From assembly GCF_003033885.1 (NCBI RefSeq), contig NZ_CP024081.1, positions 1,213,898 through 1,277,897 on the forward strand: a stretch of DNA of 64,000 nt, in the 5' to 3' direction. The stretch comes from Pseudomonas rhizophila (GTDB lineage Bacteria; Pseudomonadota; Gammaproteobacteria; Pseudomonadales; Pseudomonadaceae). Numbering within the stretch: the first letter of the stretch is position 1; the number at the start of each line of letters is the position of its first letter. Position numbers and translations under genes: made by a program. A model generated the notes under the pieces. The model saw only the letters and a list, made by a program, of their open reading frames with translations, did not search any database and was not told where the DNA came from. Positions 49,823 to 58,719 of this stretch are shown here, in pieces.

Positions 49823-51628
49823 TCAATAGGAGTAGGTCAAGCGAGCGAACACGCCTTTGGCGCGTTCCTCGCCAAATACCCTGGCCCTGTACTGCAGGGA
49901 AAAATCCACATAGGAGCGCGGGGCGTTGTAGGCGTCTTCGCGGAACCAGTAGCGTACGTTGTTGCCCACGCCGATCCCGCCGGCGTTGCCTGACGAGAAG
50001 TCACCGTCGGCGCCGCTTTTCATCTTGGAATCGTAGTCGACCGCCGCCACGACGTGGGGGAAGGTCACCCAGCGCGAGCCGATGCCGCCGATGGCGTAGC
50101 TGCGTCCCACTTGCCATTCGCTGTTGAAATAATTGCGCGAGTCGTTGATGTATCTACCGACTTCGGCGTACAGCTGCGAAGTCCACCAACTGGGCGCATC
50201 GACCCGCAGGTCGGTGCCGATACTCGAACCGTAGCCCAGGCGCGCGAGCCAGTCGCCCTCGACGTTCGAGGAGCCCAGGGGAAAGGTGCGTTCAAAGGCG
50301 GCCATGATGTTGATGGAGCTGAAGGGTTTGATCCTTACCCCCAGCGCCCCTTGCAAGGCATCCGCACCGGTGTCCGAGTCGCTGTTCTTGCTCCACAGGG
50401 TGTCGGTGACGCGCCCGTAGAGTTCGACGAAACGCGCATTGCGATACCCCAGCGGCCGCCAGGACAGCTCAGTGCTGTTCTGCAGCTGGTCATTGCTTTG
50501 GCTGCCGCTGTTGCTGGTGCCCGGAGCAGCGCTCAGGCCACTGGAACTGTTGCCGCGATAGCTGGTGGTGCTGGTCAAGCCCATGGTGCGTGAAATGTCG
50601 CCCACGGCACGACGGGTATCGAACAGCTGTTGTGCAGACATGGGCGACTCAGCGGTTGCCTGGGCATCGATGACGCGCTTGAAATACGCCACCGCTTCGT
50701 CGTCTTCATGAACGCGCATGGCGTTGTAAGCTGCATCCTGAGCCGCTGCCGGGGCGAGCCGGGTGCTGGCATCGGCCCTGCGGAACGCGGCGTGGGCCGC
50801 CTCGTCGTCACCGGCCCGGACTGAATCATAGGCCAGCTGCAAATCACTGACCGGTGCCTGTCCTTCGGTATTATCCGGCCGGGTGGCGCACGTCAGGCCG
50901 AAGGTACTTTCCTGGCACTCGAGAATCGGTGCGTCGCGATCCTCGGCCGTCAGCAGCGCGCTGTTGAGCAATTGCTGGTTGGCGGCGATTTCCGGAGCCC
51001 AAGCCACGGCTTGGCGAGCCTTGTCCACGGCCAGCACCGCATCGCCTTGCTGCAAGGCACGGTAGCCCTGGACCGCCAGCGGCGCCGCCAGTTGGCGACG
51101 AATTGCCTTGCGACGCATCAGGAGCGCGTCATCGTTGGCGAAGACCCCGAGCGCATCGTCCACAGCCTGGTCGGCTTCGACCAGAAGATGCTGGCGCTGC
51201 AAGGCGTCGATCAACAACAGCCGATACTCCCGGCGACGGGGCGCCTGGGCAATCGCCTTGCGAGCCGATTGCGCGGCCAGACCGAACCGTTCGCGATCAT
51301 AGGCCCTGTACCCTTGGGTGGCGGCCATGAAACCCGGTGCCGCGGCCACGGCGGACGATGCGGCGCTCCGGGGCTGGTCGCGCCGTTTCTTGTCACGTTC
51401 GGCCATGGCGATCAGGGTGTGCAGACGCGTCACGTCGGCGCGCAGGCGCAGGGCCTCGCGCGCCTTGGCGATGGCCAGGTCGTAGTCCTTGCGCTCGTAG
51501 GCGCTGTAGGCTTGGTTGGCGGCGGTGTAGGCCGGGCCGGACAACGGCAATGGCAAGGTTTCGGCAGCAGCCACGGCCGGTATCAGGCTCAGCCCCGTGG
51601 CCAAGAGGGTCAGAAGGGCGCGGTTCAT
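49823..51628 (-). CDS. NfrA-like outer membrane polysaccharide export protein
   Basis: A 601-residue protein with signal peptide (MNRALLTLLATGLSLIPAVA). The first half is made of TPR-like helices (AYSAYERKDYDLAIAKAREALRL; AYDRERFGLAAQSARKAIAQ; ALQQGDAVLAVDKARQAVA). The C-terminal part (from about residue 370) is an NfrA-type beta-barrel (NSTELSWRPLGYRNARFVELYGR) ending in an aromatic residue (LTYSY). This is the layout of BcsC/PgaA-like export porins and of E. coli NfrA, the phage N4 receptor component. It overlaps the NfrB gene by 4 bp. Confidence 0.85.
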   Translation of the reverse strand: MNRALLTLLATGLSLIPAVAAAETLPLPLSGPAYTAANQAYSAYERKDYDLAIAKAREALRLRADVTRLHTLIAMAERDKKRRDQPRSAASSAVAAAPGFMAATQGYRAYDRERFGLAAQSARKAIAQAPRRREYRLLLIDALQRQHLLVEADQAVDDALGVFANDDALLMRRKAIRRQLAAPLAVQGYRALQQGDAVLAVDKARQAVAWAPEIAANQQLLNSALLTAEDRDAPILECQESTFGLTCATRPDNTEGQAPVSDLQLAYDSVRAGDDEAAHAAFRRADASTRLAPAAAQDAAYNAMRVHEDDEAVAYFKRVIDAQATAESPMSAQQLFDTRRAVGDISRTMGLTSTTSYRGNSSSGLSAAPGTSNSGSQSNDQLQNSTELSWRPLGYRNARFVELYGRVTDTLWSKNSDSDTGADALQGALGVRIKPFSSINIMAAFERTFPLGSSNVEGDWLARLGYGSSIGTDLRVDAPSWWTSQLYAEVGRYINDSRNYFNSEWQVGRSYAIGGIGSRWVTFPHVVAAVDYDSKMKSGADGDFSSGNAGGIGVGNNVRYWFREDAYNAPRSYVDFSLQYRARVFGEERAKGVFARLTYSY

Positions 51629-53739
51629 GCCGGAAGCTCCATGGGGTAGACGCTGTGCTGACGCGCCACCACCTGTTCGATAGTGGCCCGGGGCAGCACA
51701 CCGCTGTCGACCAGGTAATCGCCGATCCGACCGTGGTGCTGCGGTCGATACTGCAACATGGCGCGGCTGAACTGATCGCGATCGAGCAGGCCCATTTCGA
51801 TCAGCAAGTCACCCAGTAGCGGTGCACTGGCATTCGGTACGGCGTGGCCGTTGCGTTCCGGCAATTGGCGCAACAGCGCGAGAATTTCACTTTCCCTGGC
51901 AATCAGTTGCACCGGCTCGCTGCCCAGTTCGGCGGCGATCTGTTGCAGGCCTTCGTCGGACAGGGGGTTGGCAACGGCGATCTGTTCGCAGCCGTCAGCG
52001 TTGCGGCCCAGGGGAATGACCCGCCAGCGCAGGGCAAACTCGCCGGTCAGTGACGAGGTCGAGGCGGCGGCTTTTTGCGACACGTCGAAGACCCGGGGCA
52101 GGTCATTCTGGAACGCGATGGCTTCGGCCAGGGTTTCGTCGTCCAGCCAGCCGTTGTTGAGCAAAATGCGCCCCAGGGGCATGTTGCGTGATTGTTGCTG
52201 GTCCAGGGCACTCTGCAGGTGGGTGTCGGTAATGGCCTGCCAGGACAGCAACACGCTGCCCAGGCGGCGGGGCGCGATGGCCACCAGGTCGGTGGAAGGG
52301 AAGTCGTGCATGGTCTTGTCCCAGACCAGTTTGCGATTCATCACCTTGCCCACCAGGAACATCCGCCAGGCTCTGGACGCGGCCATGAAGTTGACGAAGT
52401 TACCCACCAGCATGCGCGGGATCGACAGCAAGCCATGCTGCCAGCCGTACAGCACGGTGGTGAAATAACAACGGTGCAGGATCCGCCAGAGCAGGGCAAT
52501 GCCGTTGGCCACCAGCAGGTATTTGATCAGGTCGTTGGTTTCAAAGGGCGTCGGGAAGGTGACGTCCCACCAGCCGCTGTTGCGCAGAATGATCAAGCCC
52601 AGCAGCTGCACCAGAATCACGTAGGCGATGATACTGACGAACGCCGTCACCACGCCCTTGCGGTCGCGAAACAGCAGGTAGCGGTTGGCCAACGAGCCGC
52701 TCCAGCCCATCTGTTCCCAGCCTTGCAGGCCGATGCCCAGGGTCCAGCGGGCCTTTTGTCGGAACGCCGTGCGGAAGGTGTCCGGGAAGAACTCGCGCAC
52801 GCACAGTGGCATTGTCAGGGTCGATTCGTAGGGCTTGCGGAACCAGGATTTGCGCAGCACCCGAAACTGCACCGGGAAACGCACGAAGATGGCGTTCATG
52901 CCGACCTTGGCCAGTCTCGCGCCGACGTCGTAGTCCTCGGTGAGGCTGTCGGTGTTGAACGGCTGGTTTTCGGTTTCGCCGGCCAGTACCCGCAACGCGC
53001 GATGGGAGAAACAGGTGCCGACGCCGGCCGAGGGCACGGTGTCGGTCATGCTTTCACGCACCACCAGGTCCTTGCCGTGCCATTCGGCGAACTCGTCCAT
53101 GTAGACGCCCGCCACCCATTCGTACCAGTTGCGCTCCAGCGACACCACCGGCAATTGGATCATGTCCTTGCGCGGCAGCAGGTAGTTGAACAGCCGCAAT
53201 TCCAATGGATGCAGCACGTCTTCGCTGTCGTGCAACACCACCCCGGCGAAGGTCATGCCATGGGTTTTCTCGTGCAGGAAGATCGCCTGGATCACCCAGT
53301 TCAGACAGTCGGCCTTGCAGGTCGGTCCGGCATGGGGCACTTCCACGCGGTGCAGTTGCTTGTAGCGCCGGCGCATCCGCTCGACTTCGTCGATGGTGCG
53401 CTGGTCGTTGACATAGGTGCCGACGAAGACCACGTAGTTCTGGTAATCGAGCGTCGAAACCATGTTCTCGATCATCGGTGCGATGACGTCGTATTCCAGC
53501 CAGGCCGGCACCATGATCGCCAGGGGCTGTTCGTCCCGGGCCAGCAGTTGGTCGACGGTCAGCGACCGGTATTTGCGGTCCGCGGTGAGCTTGCGGTACA
53601 GGCGGCGAGACCAGTACCACAGGTCAATGATCAGGTCGTCCAGGCTGGAGATCAGGATCACCACCGCGACGACGATGGTCGCCGCTTCCAGGTAGTTGTA
53701 GTAGTGGGCCAGCCAATAGGGCCAATAAAGCGACGTCAT
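51625..53739 (-). CDS. NfrB-like glycosyltransferase with C-terminal MshEN (c-di-GMP-type) domain
   Basis: A 704-residue inner membrane GT2 synthase. After one N-terminal TM span (about 18-40) the GT domain shows the processive motifs: DSED (171-174), TEDYD (267-271) and QKARW (328-332), followed by membrane spans about 363-385, 405-420 and others. From about 490 the sequence RRLGSVLLSWQAITDTHLQSALDQQQ and PLGRILLNNGWLDDETLAEA matches the MshEN_N type fold that binds cyclic di-GMP in E. coli NfrB and MshE; a second similar stretch (LLGDLLIEMGLLDRDQF) lies near the C terminus. It would polymerise a sugar from UDP-ManNAc supplied by the WecB-like enzyme encoded here. Confidence 0.88.
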   Translation of the reverse strand: MTSLYWPYWLAHYYNYLEAATIVVAVVILISSLDDLIIDLWYWSRRLYRKLTADRKYRSLTVDQLLARDEQPLAIMVPAWLEYDVIAPMIENMVSTLDYQNYVVFVGTYVNDQRTIDEVERMRRRYKQLHRVEVPHAGPTCKADCLNWVIQAIFLHEKTHGMTFAGVVLHDSEDVLHPLELRLFNYLLPRKDMIQLPVVSLERNWYEWVAGVYMDEFAEWHGKDLVVRESMTDTVPSAGVGTCFSHRALRVLAGETENQPFNTDSLTEDYDVGARLAKVGMNAIFVRFPVQFRVLRKSWFRKPYESTLTMPLCVREFFPDTFRTAFRQKARWTLGIGLQGWEQMGWSGSLANRYLLFRDRKGVVTAFVSIIAYVILVQLLGLIILRNSGWWDVTFPTPFETNDLIKYLLVANGIALLWRILHRCYFTTVLYGWQHGLLSIPRMLVGNFVNFMAASRAWRMFLVGKVMNRKLVWDKTMHDFPSTDLVAIAPRRLGSVLLSWQAITDTHLQSALDQQQSRNMPLGRILLNNGWLDDETLAEAIAFQNDLPRVFDVSQKAAASTSSLTGEFALRWRVIPLGRNADGCEQIAVANPLSDEGLQQIAAELGSEPVQLIARESEILALLRQLPERNGHAVPNASAPLLGDLLIEMGLLDRDQFSRAMLQYRPQHHGRIGDYLVDSGVLPRATIEQVVARQHSVYPMELPA

Positions 53740-53751
53740 CGAAGGGTACCG

Positions 53752-55965
53752 TTACTGGCGATTGCGACGGGCGCTACGGCCAGCCAGCAACAGGAGAAGG
53801 AACAACACAATGGCGCCAGGGATCAGCCAGAGCAGCGAGGGTTTACGCCAGGCATCCAGCCCTTTGGGTTCTTCACGGCCGAGCAACCGACTGCCGCTGG
53901 GGTCCTTGCTGTCGATGATCGTCACCGCGCCGCTGTCGCCGAGAATCGCCACATCGCCACGGGTCAGCACAATCGGCTGGGCGAAGTCGGGCGCTTGGCT
54001 GCCCAGGGTCCGATACACCAGGCCATGCTGTCCCGAGGCTTGCACCACTTGTAGCGAAGCCAGTTGGTTGAGGGGCTGCACATCCAGCAGCAAGTGATCT
54101 TCATGGTTGATGCGCAGACGTCCCTGTTCATCGACCAGGACCGATTCCTTGCTGTCCTCGAGCGGCAACTCGAACGCCAGGAAGGCTTTGTCCGGGCTGA
54201 CCACGGCTTTGGGATCGGCGCTGACGTTCAACTGCGCGCGCAACGGTGAAACACCGGCGGCATCGGCCACCGAGATCACCCGGGCCAGACTGGCGGCCGG
54301 TTGGTCGAGGTATGCCTGGGGAACGAGGATCTGGGTCGCCACGGCGAAGCGCGCGGCCATGCCGGAGAAACCGTCGTCCAGGGCAATTTTTTCCAGCACG
54401 ATATGGCTGCTCGGCAGCACCGCTACCGGGAAGGCCTGGGGTGTTTCCAGGCAGCGATCGCTGACAGGCTGGCGCTGGAACGAGACGCGCAATACGTTTT
54501 TTGAACCCAGGGCATAGCTGGGGATATGGGCCTGGATGCGTTGTGACTGACCATCGGTGGTCAACTGCTGGGCCCCGATCAGGAAATCGTTGAAAAACAG
54601 CGAGGCCACGGGCGGGGTGTGTGAAGCCCCAGGTGCTGCGGACAGGTCCACCACGGCTGTCACCGGCAAGCGACCGTCATACGCCACGCTGCCCAAGGGG
54701 AACGAAGTGCTCCAGTCGAATCGGGAGGCCACGTCATAGGTGCCAGGTGCGCCGCCCAGTCGCGACAGGGCCACGCGGCCATCGTTGCTCAAAGGCGTTT
54801 GCGCTTGGCTGACGGTCAACTGACGGCTGCGCGCCAGTTTGTTCCACGCTGAACCAAGCAGCGACAGGGCTTTGCCGGTGGCGTGCGGGGCGATCATCAG
54901 GACCGGGCGAGTACCCAGCAGCGCCAGGCGCACATCGTCTGGACCGGCGCCTGCCGTGGCTGCGTTGACGTGTTGTGCGCGCCATTGGGTCAATGCACTG
55001 GCCGCCGTTGGGTCGACGCTTTGGACCTGACTCTGCAACGCATCCAGGGACTGATTGATGGCCTGGAGCAATTGCGGGTCGTTGATGGCCAGATCGGCCT
55101 GTACATTCGGGGTTTGCCCCAGCATCAGCAGCGCGCCGATCTCAGCCGGGTTGGCCAGGCTGTGCTGACCCTTCGCGTTGAGGCTGGCGAAGGCCGGGAG
55201 GCTCAACAGTTCGGCCGGGATGCGCAGAGCGCTCAAATCCACACTGTCTTGTACGGCAGGGAACGGCAGGATGCGGCTGTGCTTGCCCATTCGCTCCAGG
55301 GCCACGCCCAATCGCCAGGCCGCGTCATAGCTGTCGGCGGACAACGAACCGGGTGCAACCAGGATCCCGGGTTGAGCAGGCAATGCCGTCCAGGCGGCAC
55401 CGACATCCTGCAGTTGGCTGGCGTCGTAGCTGTAGTTCAGGCGTGTGTCGGGCTGGATGCGCAGCACGTTGCCGATGACTCGGTCGTCTTCGCACAACGG
55501 CCGGGAGACCACCGAAGACCAGGCAATGCCCAGCCGCACCAGGCCGTTGTCGCGCGCAGCCTTGTCGACGCCCAGTGTGGCGCTGGCACTGCCCTGAGGT
55601 TCGCTGAGTCCTTCGGCGCGCACCGGATAGCCATCGAGCGACAGCAGCAGGGTGTTGCGGCCCCCTTCGCCATTGAGATAGCTGGCGTCCAGTTGCAGGG
55701 TCGCCTCATTGAGGGCAACCCCGGCCGGCACGGGTAGATACAGTTCCCGTCGGGAATCGCTGGCGCCCAGCAGGATCGGCGCACTGATGCCCAGGTCGCT
55801 CAAGCGGACTTCGCGCTCCTGGCGGGTATCGGCGTTGAGCCGATGGATTGCCTGGGTAAGCGGGCTATCGGCAGCCAAGGCAAAGGTTGGCATGAGCGCA
55901 AGCAGGCTCAGGCCACAGGCAAGGGCGCTGAGCGCACCCGTAGAGATGGCAACGGAAGGCTTCAT
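53752..55965 (-). CDS. BcsB-like periplasmic subunit of the EPS synthase
   Basis: A 737-residue protein with signal peptide (MKPSVAISTGALSALACGLS up to ALAAD) and one C-terminal membrane span (SLLWLIPGAIVLFLLLLLAG, about 710-730). Between them are two carbohydrate-binding-like and flavodoxin-like repeats as in cellulose synthase regulatory subunit BcsB (RRELYLPVPAGVALNEATLQLDASYL; SVAYDGRLPVTAVVDLSAAPG). BcsB guides the growing glycan through the periplasm. It starts 37 bp after wecB and ends 12 bp before nfrB. E. coli nfrAB lacks such a neighbour, which makes this locus different. Confidence 0.83.
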   Translation of the reverse strand: MKPSVAISTGALSALACGLSLLALMPTFALAADSPLTQAIHRLNADTRQEREVRLSDLGISAPILLGASDSRRELYLPVPAGVALNEATLQLDASYLNGEGGRNTLLLSLDGYPVRAEGLSEPQGSASATLGVDKAARDNGLVRLGIAWSSVVSRPLCEDDRVIGNVLRIQPDTRLNYSYDASQLQDVGAAWTALPAQPGILVAPGSLSADSYDAAWRLGVALERMGKHSRILPFPAVQDSVDLSALRIPAELLSLPAFASLNAKGQHSLANPAEIGALLMLGQTPNVQADLAINDPQLLQAINQSLDALQSQVQSVDPTAASALTQWRAQHVNAATAGAGPDDVRLALLGTRPVLMIAPHATGKALSLLGSAWNKLARSRQLTVSQAQTPLSNDGRVALSRLGGAPGTYDVASRFDWSTSFPLGSVAYDGRLPVTAVVDLSAAPGASHTPPVASLFFNDFLIGAQQLTTDGQSQRIQAHIPSYALGSKNVLRVSFQRQPVSDRCLETPQAFPVAVLPSSHIVLEKIALDDGFSGMAARFAVATQILVPQAYLDQPAASLARVISVADAAGVSPLRAQLNVSADPKAVVSPDKAFLAFELPLEDSKESVLVDEQGRLRINHEDHLLLDVQPLNQLASLQVVQASGQHGLVYRTLGSQAPDFAQPIVLTRGDVAILGDSGAVTIIDSKDPSGSRLLGREEPKGLDAWRKPSLLWLIPGAIVLFLLLLLAGRSARRNRQ

Positions 55966-56002
55966 TCAGGTAAATCTCGATTCTGATAAGGGGGAGCAGC
56001 GA

Positions 56003-57274
56003 TTAGGAGGCGAGCAACTGGCGTGGCGCGTACATCGGTGGGTGAGCCCAGCCTTGGGGCAATTGCGACTGGCCCACGAGAAATTCGTCCATCGGGCGCC
56101 CCATCAGGGTATCGACGATGCGCTGGCTGGCCTTGCCATCACCATAGGGGTTGGCTGCCTGAGACGCGCGGCGCCACAAGGCCTTGTCGTCGAACAGTGC
56201 GTCCACGCCGGCAATGATCGAGGCCGGGGAGGTGCCGACCAGACGCACCGTGCCCGCAGCTACGGCTTCGGGGCGTTCGGTGACGTCGCGCATCACCAGC
56301 ACCGGTTTGCCCAGGGACGGCGCTTCTTCCTGCACACCACCGGAGTCCGTGAGGATGACGTGGGCGTGTTGCATCAGGCGCACGAACGCCAGGTAATCCA
56401 GGGGCTTGATCAGGTGCACGTTGAGCAGGTCACCCAGTTGTTCCGTCACCGGGCCCAGTACGCTGGGATTGAGGTGCACCGGGTAGACGATCTGGATGTC
56501 GGGACGCTGGGCCAAGTGACGCAAGGCCTTGCAGATGTCCAGGAAGCCTTCGCCAAAGTTCTCCCGGCGGTGGCCGGTGACCAGCAGCAGCTTGCGTCCG
56601 GTTTGCAGGAACGGGAACTGTTGGTCCAGTGTTTGTCGCAGTTGTGCATCCTGCTCGATGCGCCGGGCGGTCATCTGCAACGCATCGATGACGGTATTGC
56701 CGGTCACCAGGCAGCGGCCCTGCAGACGTTCGTCCAGCAGGTTATCGCGAGATTGTGCGGTGGGGGCAAACAGCAGGTCGGCGCTGAGGTCGATGCAACG
56801 ACGGTTCATTTCTTCCGGCCATGGGCTGTAGATATCGCCGGTGCGCAGCCCAGCTTCCACATGGCCCACGGGAATGCGTCGATGAAAGGAGGCCATCGAA
56901 GCCACCATGGCCGAGGTGGTGTCGCCGTGGACCAGCACCCGATCCGGCCGGGTCTGTTCCAGCACCGGGTCGATCGCGCCGTACAACGCAGCCGTCAGCG
57001 AGTTGAGCGTCTGGTGCGGCGTCATCACGTTGAGGGTGAAATGGGCCTTGAGATCGAACAGGTCCAGCACCTGCTCAAGCATGCTCTGATGCTGGCCGGT
57101 GACACAGATCAGCGACTCAATGCCCGGTTCGGCGGCGAGGGCCTTGACCAAAGGTGCCATCTTGATGGCTTCCGGACGGGTACCGAAGATCGAAAGAATC
57201 CTGATCCGTGACTGATGAGTAGCGATGACGCCCTTCCTCGCGCAGTTTGCTGCGCTGCACAGCCGTTCGCCCAA
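56003..57274 (-). CDS. wecB: UDP-N-acetylglucosamine 2-epimerase (WecB-like)
   Basis: A 423-residue enzyme by the longest frame. Family motifs are complete: SIFGTRPEAIKMAPL at the N terminus, VHGDTTSAMVASMA, GHVEAGLRTGD, VTGHRRENFGEG and TDSGGVQEEAPSLGKPVLVMRD. It makes UDP-ManNAc from UDP-GlcNAc. The start is uncertain: no ATG or GTG is in frame before the core, only a TTG at 57274 without ribosome binding site; AGGAAGG sits 5 bases before an ATC at 57226, which may be a rare start. It is the first gene of the EPS operon. In E. coli, NfrB-dependent glycan also needs WecB, encoded elsewhere. Confidence 0.9.
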   Translation of the reverse strand: MGERLCSAANCARKGVIATHQSRIRILSIFGTRPEAIKMAPLVKALAAEPGIESLICVTGQHQSMLEQVLDLFDLKAHFTLNVMTPHQTLNSLTAALYGAIDPVLEQTRPDRVLVHGDTTSAMVASMASFHRRIPVGHVEAGLRTGDIYSPWPEEMNRRCIDLSADLLFAPTAQSRDNLLDERLQGRCLVTGNTVIDALQMTARRIEQDAQLRQTLDQQFPFLQTGRKLLLVTGHRRENFGEGFLDICKALRHLAQRPDIQIVYPVHLNPSVLGPVTEQLGDLLNVHLIKPLDYLAFVRLMQHAHVILTDSGGVQEEAPSLGKPVLVMRDVTERPEAVAAGTVRLVGTSPASIIAGVDALFDDKALWRRASQAANPYGDGKASQRIVDTLMGRPMDEFLVGQSQLPQGWAHPPMYAPRQLLAS

Positions 57275-57848
57275 GCGCGATCATGCGTTTGAGTAAACAA
57301 GCAAGTTGAATTAAGTGGGATCCAATATCAGGCAGGCGCGTTACGCACGCGGAAAGTTGCGTAATGGCCTATTGCAGTTTGGAGCGGCGAAGTAATAACA
57401 CCAAAGAACACGGGCGCAAAGTTTTATTTGAAAGGTATTTTGTTGTTTTGATTAAGAAGGGTTGAGGGGGGGTTGGAAAGTTGCGCTCTTATTCTGAAAT
57501 AAAAATCGTTTAAGATTTTGAATAATAAGGTTTTTTTGTGATTTATTGAGTGCTGGAAAGGGCGTCTTGATCACGCCAAGTCCATCGAGGTCTTATTTCT
57601 GGCGCCGCTTTATATAAAGGTGCCTGGATGTTTGTCATTGAAATGACGCCTGTTTGTTGTCGAGGTTGGAAGTATTATCGCGTTGGCGGGGTGTCGGTGA
57701 AGTGCAGAAGTTAAATAAGGTTCAATTTTATTATTGGATTTTCAGATCAGCGGAGTTGAACAGTTTTGTGTGGCGCTAGTTCATAAATAAAGTTGTCTGT
57801 TGATAAATAAAAAAACGCATTGGGCACGGTGTGGAACACCAAAAATAC
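57275..57848 (-). other. long AT-rich non-coding region upstream of the EPS operon
   Basis: About 570 bp with runs such as AATAAAAATCGTTTAAGATT and TAAATAAGGTTCAATTTTAT, clearly richer in A/T than all other parts of the window. No ribosome binding site or convincing gene is seen on either strand. It lies between wecB and the TRAP operon; such AT-rich leaders are typical of silenced (H-NS/MvaT-bound) promoters of surface polysaccharide genes. Confidence 0.6.
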
Positions 57849-57900
57849 CGGATAAGCCGGCCCACACGCTTATCCGATAATCGCACGCTTTGTGTGGGCC
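57849..57900. promoter_or_regulatory. two overlapping, mutually exclusive hairpins
   Basis: Hairpin 1: CGGATAAG (57849-57856) with CTTATCCG (57869-57876). Hairpin 2: GGCCCACAC (57859-57867) with GTGTGGGCC (57892-57900). The left arm of hairpin 2 lies in the loop of hairpin 1, so both cannot form cleanly at once, as in attenuators or riboswitches. It may belong to a leader in either direction. Confidence 0.45.
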
Positions 57901-57914
57901 TCCCGCCAAGGTGA

Positions 57915-57943
57915 TTGACCGAACTAACCGGTTGGTACATTTT
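57915..57943 (+). promoter_or_regulatory. candidate promoter of the TRAP operon with palindromic spacer
   Basis: TTGACC (57915-57920), 17 bases, then CATTTT (57938-57943). The spacer contains the palindrome AACCGGTT (57926-57933), extended as ACTAACC/GGTTGGT with one mismatch, a likely operator. It precedes the dctQ-type gene by about 230 bp. Confidence 0.4.
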
Positions 57944-58002
57944 AGGCGCAACACCTCTTGCTCAGCTTGACCAAGACCATAATAAAAAATTGAGGAACCC
58001 CC

Positions 58003-58095
58003 ATGCGTACCCGTCTGCAAGCGCTCAGCCCCTATCCCTCGCTTCGTTGCTCCGGTCCCGGAACAACGCTCAGCTGCTGTGTCCTGACCCGATAG
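58003..58095 (+). CDS. possible 30-residue leader peptide of the TRAP operon
   Basis: An ATG at 58003 with a strong ribosome binding site (TTGAGGAACCCCC) opens a 30-residue frame, MRTRLQALSPYPSLRCSGPG and then TTLSCCVLTR. It ends 75 bp before the dctQ start. The ribosome binding site is as good as any in the window, which suggests it is translated; it could be a leader peptide or a decayed gene. No family recognised. Confidence 0.35.
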   Translation: MRTRLQALSPYPSLRCSGPGTTLSCCVLTR

Positions 58096-58170
58096 CTCCC
58101 GCCCATCGTTGCGGTCCTATCGCGCCGGTTGCTGGATGCCGGCGCTCGACAAGTCCGGGAGGTCTTCAAG

Positions 58171-58719
58171 ATGACAAAGGTCGTCGATCTGTATTTCAAA
58201 CTGCTCAAACTGCTGATTGTGCTGTGCATGGTCGCAATGATCGTGCTGGTGTTCGGCAATGTGGTGCTGCGTTATGCCTTCAACTCAGGCATCAGCGTCT
58301 CGGAGGAACTGTCGCGCTGGTTCTTCGTCTGGATGATTTTTCTCGGCGCCTTGGTGGCGCTCAAGGACCGTGCCCATCTGGGGCTCGACAGTCTGGTCAA
58401 ACGCCTGCCTCCGGCCGGCAAGCGCCTCTGCCTGGTCATCGGGCACCTGATGATGTTGTACATCTGCTGGCTGATCTTCAGCGGCAGTTGGCAGCAGGCG
58501 GTCATCAACCTGGATGTGGTCGCGCCAGCCTCGGGTATGTCGATGGCAGTGTTCTACGCTGCCGGCCTGGTGTTCGGCGCCAGCGCCGCCGCCATCCTGG
58601 TCTATGAGCTCTACCTGGCGCTGTTCGGCAAGCTCAGGGATGACGAAATGGTCATGGTCAAGGACAACGACGCCGCCGAAGTGATCGCCCATAACCCCAT
58701 CAAGAGTACCCGCCCATGA
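58171..58719 (+). CDS. TRAP transporter small permease subunit (DctQ-like)
   Basis: A 182-residue membrane protein with four spans (LLIVLCMVAMIVLVFGNVVL; LSRWFFVWMIFLGALVAL; LCLVIGHLMMLYICWLIFSG; MAVFYAAGLVFGASAAAILV). The motif SEELSRWFFVW is characteristic of DctQ. GGGAGG lies before the ATG at 58171. Its stop overlaps the dctM start by 4 bp. It bridges binding protein and large permease in sodium-driven uptake. Confidence 0.93.
   Translation: MTKVVDLYFKLLKLLIVLCMVAMIVLVFGNVVLRYAFNSGISVSEELSRWFFVWMIFLGALVALKDRAHLGLDSLVKRLPPAGKRLCLVIGHLMMLYICWLIFSGSWQQAVINLDVVAPASGMSMAVFYAAGLVFGASAAAILVYELYLALFGKLRDDEMVMVKDNDAAEVIAHNPIKSTRP

Noticed and set aside
57915..58607. 230-codon plus-strand frame over the dctQ start
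   Set aside because: It is out of frame with dctQ, which has four clear membrane spans and a good ribosome binding site.
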